Shown here piece after piece: positions 45,026 to 56,760 of a stretch of 64,000 nucleotides of DNA; within the stretch, counting starts at the first letter, position 1; every line of letters begins with the position of its first letter. The DNA is taken from contig MNCI01035176.1 in NCBI GenBank assembly GCA_015680685.1, forward strand, positions 74,024 to 138,023, in the 5' to 3' direction. The notes beneath the pieces were generated by a model that was not told where the DNA came from, ran no database searches, and saw only the letters and a program-made list of their open reading frames with translations. The DNA comes from Gnetum montanum (lineage: Eukaryota; Streptophyta; Gnetopsida; Gnetales; Gnetaceae). The position numbers were made by a program, and so were the translations under genes.

Positions 45026-45931
45026 CTACGCCGCTTGAATGACAGGCTCTGTACATTCTATCATTAAGGTGGGCCAAGTGACAAACAAGTGTGGTGGCAC
45101 GTTTAGTGTCAGCATTGCCAGTGCATTGGCAACAACATTTTCATTTCGCGGCACGTGTTGGGCATCGATCGTCATGAATTGCTTCAGGAGATCTTTAGCC
45201 ATATCGCAATAGGGCTGTAGATGCACAGCTTTGTAGGCGTAGACTTCTGTGAGTTGATTGATGACCAGAATTGAATCACCTCAGATTGCCAGGTGTTGAA
45301 CATTAAGTTCTCTGGCCATCAATAACCCTCTAAGGAGTCCCTCATACTCTGCCACATTGTTCGTACAAGGGAATGTCAAGTGGTAAGCTAATGGATGCAC
45401 ATCCTCGGGGGTAAGCGTAATAATGGTGACGGCACTACCACCCTTAGTGGTTGAAGCTCCGTCAAAGTATAACGTTGCTTCAATGGTTGTTGATACAGGG
45501 CTTAAACTATGTACATGTTCATCTAGGAATTTTGGTTCTATTGTGGCTTGATCATTAATTGGCAATGTTGCTAATTGGTCAGCTATGGCCTTGCCTTTGG
45601 TGGATGACTGGCCAACATAATGTAAATCAAACTCAGTTGTGATAGCTTTCCAACGAGCTATCCTAGTACTTTCATAAAAATTGTTAGAGATAGCCCGCAG
45701 GACGTCACTTTTACAAATTAAGTTGACCTAACTACGAAAAAGATAATGCCTACATTTTTTAAGTGCAAAAACTAATGCCAAATAGTTATGCTCCACTTCA
45801 TTATACCTTGTTTCATACGCAAATAGAGTGTGACTGAGGTAATAGATAGGTGCTTCTGACCCATTGTTCCTTTTTTGGCACAGTAATGCAGCTATGAATA
45901 CATCTGAGTTAGCTAGATAAATGTAGAAAGG
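45026..45931 (-). pseudogene. B1 RNase H (dual: Ty3-type then archaeal-type), decayed
   Basis: The first domain reads 'VFIAALLCQKRNNGSEAPIY' and 'ALVFALKKCRHYLF' (45915-45740). A second, archaeal-type RNase H follows: 'ATLYFDGASTTKGGSAVTII' with catalytic Asp, 'TNNVAEYEGLLRGLLMA' with catalytic Glu, then 'GDSILVINQL' with Asp (45480-45260). 'MHLQPYCDMAKDLLKQFMTI' and 'VPRNENVVANALAML' end it. A tandem aRNH is a hallmark of Tat/Ogre elements. A few stops interrupt. Confidence 0.85.
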
Positions 45932-47218
45932 CTAATCCCTTTGTGGAGGGAAAATCGTCGGTAAATGTTGCAGCTCTTCTTTCAAACTGTCAAACGCATG
46001 ATGGCAGTCATCGGTCCATTCGAAATCAGCACCCTTGTTCAGAAGATGTTGCATGGGGTGTAATTTATCTGTTAACTTTGAGATGAACCGCCTAATGAAC
46101 TGAAGTCTACCCTGTAACGCACATAATTCTTTGAGATTTGTTGGTGGCGTTAAATCGACGATGGATTTGACCTTGTCAGGGTTGACTCGGATGCCAGTCT
46201 CTAATACCAAAAACCCCAACATGCGTCCGATTTTGACTCCGAACATGCATTTCTTTAGGTTGAGCCATAAGTCATGTTTGAGGCATCGTTTAAGGACTAA
46301 CTCTAGGTCTTCTGAATGATCTTTTGACTTTATAGACTTGACAGCTATGTCATTTACGTAGTCATTCAATCTCCCTAAGAGATAATTGCTAAAGATGTAT
46401 GTCATGGCTCGTTGATACATTGCTCTGGCATTTTTTAACCTGAAAGGCATCATGGTGTAGCAGAAGGTCCCCTAGGGCATCATGAATGTTGTGGTCAATT
46501 GGTGCTCTAGGTTAATACGAATTTGATTATAACCTAAAAAACCATCAATAAAGGACAGGAGCGCGTGACCAGCTGTTGTGTCGATCAGTTGGTCGATACT
46601 CAGTAACGGGAATTTTTCCTTAATCGTAGCTTTTTTTAGATCCCGGAAGTCTATGCAAATGTGTATGCCTCCTATTTTGTTAGAGACAACTACAATGTTG
46701 GACACCCAATCTGAGTAATCAACCGCACGGATGAAACTAGCCTAATATAGCTTGGTGATTTCATCATGCACTGTTAGCACGATTTCCAGATTAATATTTC
46801 ATGCCTTTTATCTAATTGCTTTGATGCGTGGGTCTAAGATTATGTTGTGCTAAATTAATCTCGGGTTTAAACCTGGCATGTCTTCATATGACCACGCGAA
46901 CACAACAACGTTGTTTTGGAGCACTTGGGTTATGTCATTTTGCATCTGTTGGTCTAGGAAAGAACTAACCCTAATATTTTTATTCTTGCCTTTGTGCATA
47001 ACCATAGGGACCTTGCTAAGAGGGTCCTCGGTTACATCACCAGCCTCTAAGTCGATTTTTCGGCTCAGATGTTCTGGCCAGTCTGTGGATGTTCCCAATG
47101 TTGCTATGGTTGTGTCATAAAGGGAAAGGTTTCTTCCTATTAGCGTGTGATCGTACTGTCTAATGACCTTCCCATGTGGCCTTGTTGAGGCTAAGGGTGA
47201 GGATAAAGTTGCATCCAT
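45932..47218 (-). pseudogene. B1 reverse transcriptase, decayed
   Basis: The leader carries 'VVVFAWSYEDMPGLNPRLI' (46850-46910), common before Tat RT. RT motifs: 'IHICIDFRDLKKATIKEKFP' (46650), 'FIDGFLGYNQIRI' (46560), 'MMPFRLKNARAMYQRAMTYI' (46450), catalytic 'YVNDIAVKS' (46350; the usual YVDD has its first Asp changed to Asn), 'LGFLVLETGIRVNPDKVKSI' (46220) and 'ALQGRLQFIRRFISKL'. The Asp to Asn change alone would abolish activity. It begins 0.6 kb downstream of the antisense gene's start, with that gene between it and protease. Confidence 0.88.
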
Positions 47219-47819
47219 TTGCGAGTGATCCTACAAAATTGCCAAAAACGGAAGTTGTTACATCGTTTTTTCGCCAATATGTTAAATGATAAAATTTTGT
47301 TTATTTTTGTGTTAGAATTGCGTGTTAGATAAGTTTCCAGTTTAAGGTCTTAGTGGACAGTTACAAATACACATAGTTTGTAAAAATTAGTGCTGAGCTA
47401 AGCTTCCTAGATGCTAGTGTATGAAATAAGATGGGAGGTGCAACGTGGCGCGTCTAGTGTGTCGAAATGGTTGGATTTGTATTTCGCACAAACCATAGTT
47501 AATGCGGCCGAATTACGAGGTGATAAGAATTACATTAGTTTAGGGTCATTTTAGACTGTGGTGCATGATATTTGCGACATTATTGCCCATATCTTCACGT
47601 TTTATGTCATACTGACACCCGCATTTCTGAAAAGTTCCTCGTTGATTGGGCGGAAAGAATCAGTTGGTTTCGAGCATTTTGTTTATAAACTAGTGGTTCA
47701 TACTAAAAACAAGTTATTGATATCATGAATTCGAACTTGGTTATAGTGAGAAGAGAGTGTGAGCAAGGCGTGAGCAAAGGATTTCACAAGGACTTTGCTC
47801 AATTGTGACCTTTGCAACA
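47219..47819 (+). other. Upstream region of the B1 antisense gene
   Basis: Intergenic between pol (minus) and the antisense gene (plus). It would have to hold the antisense gene's promoter. I see no strong TATA box close to the ATG at 47820. The related B3 region is lost to the A2 insertion. Confidence 0.4.
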
Positions 47820-50800
47820 ATGGCACCCAGGGTTAAAGGAAAGAACACTAAATTGACTAGGATTGACGAGATGTAGGAGAGTTTGCAATAGATTTCATAG
47901 GCCAGAGTAGAAGCTCTGGATGTTACTCCACTTAACCGATAAGTTGTTGTTCACCCTTTTATGCTATTGTTATGTTTTTTGCAGCGTCGTGATTTGTATA
48001 TTTTGGATTCTTATGTTGGTCGGGTGTTAATGTCTATTTGTACAAACTGAACTATTGTTATGAAGGTTTAGGAGATAAGGAATAATGTTGTGCAGAGATA
48101 ATGTATAGCATGTAGATGTAATGTAATTAGAGTTTCTGTAATAATTATATATTGCGTCGGAGTGATACGTTGTATTTTCCTTCATCGTCGTCGTCAGAGA
48201 CAGACCTTGAGCTATTACAAGGGTTTAGGCAGTTTTGGCTATGCACGTTACGTATACGCTGTAATTTTCTAGGAATTGTACAAGCCCTAGTGTGGTGTAG
48301 CAAATATTCATGTCTAGATTTTTTCTAACAGTAGTGCATTTGTATCCTACAGTATTATGCTAAAGCCTGTCCTAATCGTTTTGGACATCGTGGATGTTCT
48401 GTACTGCATTCATGCCCCCGTGGCCAATGTACCTCCTCCTCATGCTCGTTTAAAGGAGGAGGCAGTGTGGTTTCGAAGAGGCGCATGAGAGTTTTTACAA
48501 TTTCTACTTCACAAATACAGTGTAATCGTCTGGTCTCATCTACCAGGCGATGAAGCTATAGCTATTTTAGAGATGTTATTGGTTGGTTCGACGAAGAGTG
48601 TCCTAACGTTTCTGTTAGACGACGTGATTGAAATTGCACGGGTGCAAGACCGTGAACAGAATGTCAGAGGTTTAAGAAATTTAAACTGGATCTGGGAAAT
48701 GCCTAGGTTTAACTGTTATCATGCCTATAACACTCTATTCGTGGCCCGTCATCCCACAACTTATTTCCAAAATCCACCTGGTACCATGCATTACGCAGGC
48801 AGGTAAGTTTTCGTTTCACTTCGCAGTATTGTAATGCTAGCTACTGTTTGAGCGTAAAGAGTTGTTTGTGTTTCTGGCTTAGGTTTTTAATCAATGAAAG
48901 TGGTCTTATGGGCAATAATGATACATTGTCGTTGGCCGAGAGCACTATAAGGGAGTTTACCTCTATCAGCAACGTGCGGGCTACCGTCATGGGACATCTG
49001 GCATTCGAGATCCCAGAATACCCTACCCATTATGCTGACTTCTTTTCTAGGTGCAAGAAACTCGGATGGCTAGATAGGGAGTGGACTTTGAACCCTCCCC
49101 TTACCGTTGCAGATGTTCAAAGGAAAATCCCTCCGTTTCCTTTACCTTTCGGGCTTGGTAAGCTTTGTCGTGATAATGAATTGTGTTAATGTTGTGTGAT
49201 GATGATGTGAAATTATCTTGGTTTAACTATGGTTTCATGTTAATAGTCATGGAATCACAGGAGATTATGATCATGGCTTCAGGTCATGAGGCTAGCAGTC
49301 TCTTCTTCCATTATGGCAACATAAAGGAGGCACAACGTTGGCTCGACCATAGAGCGGCTCCAATTGTAGTAACCAATAACATTTAGGAAGCTGGACTGAT
49401 GGACCTTTTCTTGGCCATAGCCCCTGATACCACTGCAGGTGAAATGTTAACCCTGGTCAACTCCTTTAGCAAGGAAGCCGAGCATCTCTGCGTACGCGTA
49501 CATAATGTGCGCGTAAATTTTGACATTGATGCTCAGCTGTTTACTGATCTCTTTGGGGTTCCCTCTGACAATTTTCCCATAGATGAAAAGTCAAAGAGGA
49601 GCTTGAAACTCCAGAAAGAGATAGAGAAGTGGCTAGGAGTTCAGAAAGAAACTAAGGGGATCCCTGGTGATAGGATTGAGTTGGAGGTGGTCCATACCAT
49701 TTACCCCCTTTTTCGGGCCCGAGCCTTCCCCAAGACACTCTCGCAAGGGAGATTCCTCACCATTGAGTAGGCTCAAATTATGCGAGAGGTCTTAGAGGAG
49801 GGGACACGATTCAATTGGGCGAGCTATTTTGCCGAAGGCTTGCCCGTTGAGATGGTCAGGCTTCGCCAGAAGCTTGAAACTCATTTCAACGTGCATTTTG
49901 CCTTCTTCATAGCTTGCTTCTCGCATTTTGCTAAATTTCTGGTGGTCCAAAGGAATGGGGTCTAGGTGCAACAAGATCGTAGCTAGATCTATAAACCATG
50001 GATCTCCCATATTTTTGGCATTATCCAGTCACAAGACCCTCCTAAGGGGATCGAGAAGTCATTGTTGGTAACGACTAGGAGTATGGTGGCACCTCGAACG
50101 CAGGGCCAAGATAGTGTGGGTGGAGTGCCTCCCTCTTACACTAGTGATGTGTCAAAGGGAAGCACCTGGTTGCTAAGATAGTGGATTCCTCAGTGCCACG
50201 AAAAAGACCTCATTTAGACAAGGGATCTACCGAGCCAACGGGTGGTGTTGGGAAAAAGATGCAAATCAGGTTCCAGCAGAGTATTCTTCCAGGCGGTATG
50301 TGTCCAAATGTGTTAGAAGTTATTATATGTGTAGAGGCGTGACATTTGTTAGACAAAAGTGAAATCTTATGTTAACTATTCATGTCGTATAATAGCAAGG
50401 GAAAAGGTTGCAGACCGGTTGACCCTTGAAATAGGGGCTATGATCTTACAGCACAAAGAAGGGGCCTCGGTCTCAGAAGAAGAGGCCCCAGTTAATAAAG
50501 TGAGGAGCGCATAGCCTCCTGCACATGAAGAGGAAATAGCTGTGGGAGATGCTGAAGTCTTTTCGGTTGGAATTAACCGAGGAAAGTGGTTTGTCTCTTG
50601 ATAAAGTTAATTTTTATTTTGTACTATTTATCGTAATATCTCAGTCATACCTTTCATCCTGCATAATAGGTGACCAGAGCATGCCCTTGACAGTGGCGGC
50701 GACTCAATCCTGGGGTGAATTTCCTGATAAATTCGCCTTTATGGAAGGGGTCGTTCAAGATATGATCGGTCTCTTAGAGTGAATCAATCCTGAAGTTGGT

Positions 50801-52001
50801 ACGCTACAATCATTATGCAGAGGTTTTTTTACTATGGCATTATGCTACTTAATTATGCCTAACCATTATTTTCATGTTATTAGGAGCTCGCCTTATATGG
50901 GACCCGTTAGAGCCTATCGATCTAGACACCGCCGAGCCCTCATCAGAAGTGACCGTCATGCTGTACAGCATTTACGATGAGATGTGTAAATGTGCTTTAC
51001 GCTCAACTCGCTCCTTGTGGGAATGTCAGGGCATAAACGAGGATCTCTGGAAGAGATTGTAGAGGTCGGAGAAGGAGAGAGTGACTCTACGCGATGAGGT
51101 CAGGGATCTAAGATCATGGAATGAATTCCTGCAAGCCTAGATGATAGGAAGTGAGGACTGGAGGACAGCTGTTGTTGACTATGCCTATTATTGGGCTATC
51201 GTCAGGAACAATATCTAGACTAGTCATGAACTGGTTGAACAATGTATGCAAATGGACCTCCTTGCTCAGAAGAACCAGGACTGGAAGGACTTTAGCGCGA
51301 GTATTCAAGAGTGGGGGCAGACGCAAAAAGATCACAAAAAGGTCTACAAACGAGAAAGCGCTACCTATCATCAACATTATAGGGACTCTGTTGTTGAGGC
51401 TCAATCCCTTCGACTATTTGTCGACATTATTGGTGCTTCCCATGCATTTGAAAAGTTCCAGGAGCAAGTGACGGTGAGTGCTTCTTTGGAAAGGGAAGTG
51501 GCTCTTCCTAGAGGTGAGACTACTATCCCTTCTTTCTTCCTTGAACACCCCGATGGACTCCCATGGAGAAGGGGAAGGTCAAGGCTGGAATCGATCTAGG
51601 GGATGGGGTTTGATCTGAGCTTACCGAGGACAAAATCATGTGTCATCTATGGATCAGCTTAGAGCAAGTCCCCTTTGCTGCTGAGGCAGGACCATCACAG
51701 GTAAGCTGCAATTTTATTACGTTTTCATTATACTTAGTTTTGACAATGATGTTAATCTATATACCATGTCTGATCACAGGAACGACCTGAGGAAATTCCT
51801 CAATAGGATGAAGCTAATGAAGGTGGTGATCATTATGAAGAGGGTTTACAGGAAATAAAGCGTATTGAAGGGTCTCATGAAGAGGACCGTCCTTATGAAG
51901 GGGTTCCTTGTGCAAAGGGTGGCCCCTATGAGGACGACCTCCTCAGAGTAGAAGTTGAACTAGGGGATACAGGAGACAGTGATGGTAAGGGGGATGTGTA
52001 A
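47820..52001 (+). pseudogene. B1 antisense spliced gene: FCP1/NIF-like pseudophosphatase plus plant-transposon-like domain
   Basis: Plus strand, against B1 gag-pol. A possible first exon starts at ATG 47820 ('MAPRVKGKNTKLTRIDEM'). Better exons: 48352-48802, 48883-49157, 49247-50295, 50396-about 50591, 50670-50798, 50884-51700, 51780-52001 (stop TAA). Introns of 79-100 bp with GT..AG join in frame; the donor near 50592 reads AT. The head matches FCP1/NIF HAD proteins ('LIVLDIVDVLYCI', 'WEFLQFLLHKYSVIVWS' after correcting nothing but a stop, 'YNTLFVARHPTTYFQNPPGT'). The middle ('VHNVRVNFDIDAQLFTDLFG', 'VPSDNFPIDEKSK') resembles the plant transposon protein domain. The C-terminus is charged. About 1000 codons with a handful of stops and one frameshift near 50170. 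Confidence 0.78.
48352..49157 (+). other. FCP1/NIF-like HAD domain within the B1 antisense gene
   Basis: Two exons around the intron 48803-48882. Motif I, normally D-x-D-x-T/V, reads D-I-V-D-V here and E-I-V-G-V in B3. The 'RPG..EFL..L...Y.I.V(W/F)(T/S)' block is clear at about 48465-48535. The motif III/IV region, normally VDDSP or VDNSP, reads 'VARHPTTYFQNPPGT' (48740-48785), followed by a region like the FCP1 'FLEGL...NV...V' end ('STIREFTSISNVRATV'). The fold is recognisable and the catalytic acids are lost in both copies. Confidence 0.65.
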
Positions 52002-52900
52002 TGAATTAACCTGGTGTTTTATTGTGGTGTAATGAGACAAGAGACTATATTTCTTTCTTTTAACGTACTGAAACAAATTTTGGTGTTAATGTTAATGTTC
52101 TTTTTGTTGTTTTCTCTTTATGTAAAGCGTTCCGTAGGTTTTAACATTATGATAAATTGTGATTAGTTTTAAAAATGTAGCGTCAATGTGGTTACTGGTT
52201 TGAAGCCATTGCAGGTTGTTAAATTGTCTAAATGTAAAACATAAATGGCATTGCTAGTTTAAGGCCATTTCGGGCCTTGTATAGTTTAAGGCCATTTCGG
52301 GCCCTTTTAAGTAGTTTAGGTGCCAAGCGTAAATGAATTTCTAGTACAGAGTATAAAGGAAATTCAAGTACAAAGCGTGAATGCTAGTTTAAGGCCATTT
52401 CGAGCCCTGGATAGTTTAAGGTCATTTTGGGCCCTTGATAGTTTAGGCCGTTTCGGGCCCCCCCTTTTTTTTAGTTTAAGATATGAAGAGTAAGCATAAA
52501 TTGGATTCCGGTATAAAGCATGAATGAAATTTGTGTTCCCAGTGTAAAATGAGTTTTAGATACAAAGAGTAAATGAAATTTCTAGTTTAAGGCCATTTCA
52601 GGCAGTAGCTGATTCAGGTGCCATGCGTAAATGAAGTTGCTAGTTTAGGGCCATTTTAGGCCTTTGCGTAAGAGTAAAGAAAATAGAAATGTAAAGCCAA
52701 ACACAAAGATAATCATGATCGTAATGATATTAGCTAGTGGAAAGTGTAAGCACATGTGTAAACATAAGAAGTATAAACAGTAAGCGTAAATAGCATGGAT
52801 GATGAGACCGTATTAGTTAGGCAACATTGCTAACTCCGTAACTATTTCTTAATTGCTTTGATTTTCAATGATGCATAAGGATGGGAAGATTTATGGCCCT
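52002..52900. repeat. B1 GGCC minisatellite and spacer between antisense gene and protease
   Basis: At 52246-52670, seven scattered copies of 'tagtttaaggccatttcggg' alternate with 'aagcgtaaatgaaattctag'-like words. The same motif in B3 (34080-34240, reverse) occupies the same spot, where the two convergent transcripts would end. No ORF. Confidence 0.8.
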
Positions 52901-53052
52901 TCCCCTTCACATTGCAATCTTCCTCCAGGAACTATAGTTTAGCCCAAGTTAGGCCGTCATCAGCCACTGTTTCGGCTCGCTCAGATACATGGACAGGGGA
53001 TGGATTTTTAGGCGTTTCGATCTCCGACCCTTGTTCTGTCTCTATGTTATTA

Positions 53053-53660
53053 ATAGCCTACTAGGTTTCATCACCGCAGATAACCACTTCTCCTCCTGCA
53101 TAAGGCAAATGGATTTCCTGATGAATGGGTGATGAAATTTCTCTCAGTTGGGCTAACCAAGACCTCCCAAGAATCAAATTGAATCTAGGCATTTCCTCAA
53201 CCACAATAAACGTAGCTTCTATGGGGAACTGGTCCCCTGCCACAAAGTTGACATGGATGGTCACTTTGACCTGCACCCGTGTCTCGTTGAATGACTTTAG
53301 ACATCACGTTGTTGTAGGATTGATCTAATCGATCAGGCCTAATTTATCCACTATGGGATAAGGGATGACATTATTGGCTACCCTGTCATCTACATGTACT
53401 CTTCGGATTTGTTGTTGGCCGACCCGGATGATGATGAACATGGGTGCCATCGTCACTTGACCCTTAGGATTGTCCTTAATGGATTCGTCATGAAAGGTCA
53501 ACGGGGTGGGATCTGGTTTTTTAGCGGCGGGTGGAAGAATGATAGAGTGGATTGCTTCTTCGTCTATTGGCAAGCTTTGGTTCATAGGTATGGACGTTAG
53601 CATGCAAACCATAGCCTCACGATGTGTTTGCGATGTCATGAGCAAGTCATAAAGGCTCAA
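53053..53660 (-). pseudogene. B1 aspartic protease, decayed
   Basis: 'MSLYDLLMTSQTHREAMVCM' starts a 111-residue open stretch with 'VHVDDRVANNVIPYPIVDKL' around the expected active site (53390-53340). A frameshift follows, then 'HVNFVAGDQFPIEATFIVVE', 'MPRFNLILGRSWLAQL' and 'HQEIHLPYAGGEVVI' (53250-53085). These match the B3 protease closely. The usual D-S/T-G triad is degraded in both copies or lies in an unusual form. Confidence 0.78.
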
Positions 53661-56640
53661 TGTTGTATTTTTTTATTTCAGAGCCTATTTGACTTATGTC
53701 AGGGTATCAAAGAGATCTTGCCCATGATTGGGTTGTTTGTCAACCCTTTCCTCTTCCATTCGCCCTAGGAGGTGAATTTCACAAGGAGGAGTGACATTTG
53801 GCCGAGGGTTACACTTCCTTTGGCTTGGAGGAGATAATTACTTTTGTGTAACCTCTTTGTTTTTGACAAGTGGGGTGAAAGGTGCAAAAGCAAGGGGTTC
53901 AGGTTTGGGTAACCCCAACATAAGAGGGCCCTTGGCTGCATCAATAGTGACAGTAGGTGGGTTTGACTTAGAAGATTTCCCCTATGTAGGAGGAGCGGTT
54001 GATAGTTTAGGCACTCTGATGATCAAGGGTGCCTTGGGTGTAGGCACAGGCTAGGTCGTGGCTTTAACAACTGCAGGCTGTCGGGAAGCATTTTGAGACA
54101 CAGTTTGAAGGATGAAAGGGTGCCTTGGGGTGCCACTCGTCGGCATGGATAGACCTGTTGCTTGGGGCGAGTGAGGATGTGTTCGTAACACGAAAGGCCA
54201 TTTTGGCTGCACTTGATTATCGCCTTCTGCTCCTACCACGTTGATTGTGTACCCTGCATTGTTTGCATTCAGAAAGTCTTGGTACACATGCAAGGCCTAG
54301 TTTTCTAGGCATGTTGGGCTACTACTATCTAAGATCAAGTCACCTTGATCTATCAAACGTTGGATGTCATCCTTCAATGCCCAGCAGTAGTCCATGTCAT
54401 GGCCGCACAATTGGTTGTAATCGTAGAATCGGTCTAGTTTAAAGTTCTTGGGAATGGGCAGTTCATTAGGTTGGGCCAAGGAGGGATTCTTGAGTAACTC
54501 ACAGAGGGGCCTATGACATTTCAGAGCCTCCTCGGACACCACCTTGTGTCGAATGTGGTCGATTCTCAATAATTATTTCAGAAGTTCTGAAGGCTTTATA
54601 GGTAGTGTTGCGTAATTTGAGCGATCCTTACGCTCAAATTTTGGCCTTGGTTATGGAGGTGCTTTAGGGGCAGAAGGAGCTTCTTGATTGGTACCACTTG
54701 AGCTAGTTTTCAACTTAGCTGGTTCCATGGTTTTTTTCTTGTTATTGTTGCTTTTCTTCTTGGCCCCTTCAACAACCGCCACCACTGTAGTCGTGGTGGC
54801 TTTGCCTTTGTCCTTACCTTTGCTATGAGCATTCTTGTAGACCACATACACTGGGTCTTTGCTAGCCTCCACTGCGTCTTGGATGCTCTTAGTTTGAGCA
54901 AAGGCTTGGCTGAGGGAATGGGGAACGAGATAATACAGCTTAGACTTGATAAAGTCGTTGACCGCTCCCTTGAAGATTGCCAATATATTGACCTCCGCGA
55001 TGGGTTTGCAGATCTCATTCAAGGTAGTGCTCCAGCGCTGTATGAACTTTTGGACCGACTCGAGCGAGTCTTATTTGACTCCCATAAGCTGGTCCAGCGT
55101 GACTTTGGGCTTCAGGTTGTATTTGAAGTGAGTCACAAACTGGGTTAACAGCTCTTCCAAAGTTGAGATGGAAGCGCGTGGAAGTGCTTGATACCAATCC
55201 AAAGCTTTACCCATTAAGGACATAGCAAAGACATAGATTATGGTATGCAGCCATTGTTGTAATAATAAGGACTCTGACCTGAAAGTGACGAGGTGGCTGT
55301 TGGGATCACCTTCCCCATTGAGGCATCCCAGGTGGCAACGATAGAACTGGGACTGCTGGACTAATAGGATCATCATGGTAGAAATCCATGACTTTTACCA
55401 TGTCAAAGAAAGTAGCCTTCAGACGCCTGACCTCCTCTGTAAGGGTCTGAATGAGCTGGAAGGCTTGATCCAGACCCGTGGATGATGAGGTCATTTGTGA
55501 CATGGTAAGAGGGGCCACATCGGGTGGCACAACGGATGCGGCAACTTGGTTGACAGTCCTTGCAGATGGTGCTACTTGTAACATCCACCATCTAATAGTT
55601 GGTGCAGATGGGGCAACCACCGTTGGCTGTGCTGTTGGGTATGCTATTTGTGTGACCAGGGGCATGAGTAACGATCCTGTAGTTGTATTTAGCGCTTGTG
55701 GGACTTGGCTCTAGTGATGGGGATGATGGGGCATTTGTGTAGGTTGCGCAATGGGTAGCATGTTTGGAACCCATCATGCAGTAGTGGTAGGCTCTATCGT
55801 GTGGGTTGGGAGTGTAGTCGGTGTTGTAGGTATCGCATGCACATGTGGTGGCATAGGCGCAAGCACACGATGAGGTGGGTTAGGTAATCGTGCTTGCTAA
55901 GGAATGATCTATGATGGACTGTCACTCAAGAAAATAGTCAGAGAGAGAAAATGTAAACGCGGTGAATGCGGGACTCGATCGATGTTAGATAACGTCAAAG
56001 GTGTGGTAACCATGAACAGCAGATTTACTTGAGACGTTGTGGAGGGAGGGGCCATGGTGAAATCGGCATGACTGTCTCCCTCAGAGTGGGATTCTAGATT
56101 GTCTTGTCTATCGTGAAGCATTTCATTATGGAACAAGGTCTTTAGTTCTTCTAGCGATGTCTATGCCATCAAAATTTGATCTAGGATCCACCTTTTTTGA
56201 TCTGTCAAGGGTATGAAAGTGGTAGACATAGGAATGAGTTCTTTCCCGTTGCAGTACATGAGCTCGTACTCTCGTTTTTCCTCAAGCTCTTGTGGGTACA
56301 TAGGCAGGTTTGTCGCTAACTTAGCACAGAGGAAATTGTAGCTTTCCTTGCATTGAGCCTATCCCTCAGGCTCCTTGTTTTGCAACCTGAGGGAGTGGCA
56401 TGGTTGCACTGGACTAAGTGGTTGCTCGACCATGGGAGATGTGACTTGCATGGTCCAAGGGTTCTCAAGGCTAGTGGTGTCAACGGCAATAGTTGAAGTA
56501 GTAATTTTTATGTGATTCGGAGATAATGATGATAAAAGTAGAGATTGGAAGGACAAAGGCAAAGTAAGATAATAATTGGGGCTTTCTATCTCGTAGGATT
56601 CCAAAGGAATTGTCGAAGCGACCGATCTGCACCGCACAAT
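53661..56640 (-). pseudogene. B1 gag polyprotein, decayed
   Basis: From the 5' end (right): N-terminal region 56640-55800; Pro/Thr-rich stretch to 55520; the coil 'LDQAFQLIQTLTEEVRRLKA' near 55460; capsid with 'LNGEGDPNSHLVTFRSESLL', 'SLMGKALDWYQALP' and 'IFKGAVNDFIKSKLYYLVP' (55320-54920); Lys-rich 'KGKDKGKATTTTV' (54820). The linker follows, with 'YNQLCGHDMDYCWALKDDI' (54430-54370), keeping the C-x-GH-x-D-x-C pattern. Stops and a frameshift separate these parts. It is one to one with B3 gag. Confidence 0.85.
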
Positions 56641-56735
56641 TTCATAAACAACCTTGGAGGTATTATGTTTACGTTGATTGAAAATGGGTACAAACAGCTT
56701 ACAAGACTACCCATAAAATGTGGATTAGATTTGAA

Positions 56736-56754
56736 GGCCCTCCTTCTAGCACCA
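56736..56754 (-). other. B1 primer binding site
   Basis: The minus strand reads TGGTGCTAGAAGGAGGGCC, six bases inside the 5' LTR, the same site as B3 29913-29931 with one change. Confidence 0.75.
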
Positions 56755-56760
56755 GAAAAC

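Noticed and set aside
51114-51404. 96-aa minus-strand frame opposite the B1 antisense gene
   Set aside because: The plus-strand exon (50884-51700) matches B3 and is bounded by splice sites; the minus frame is not conserved.
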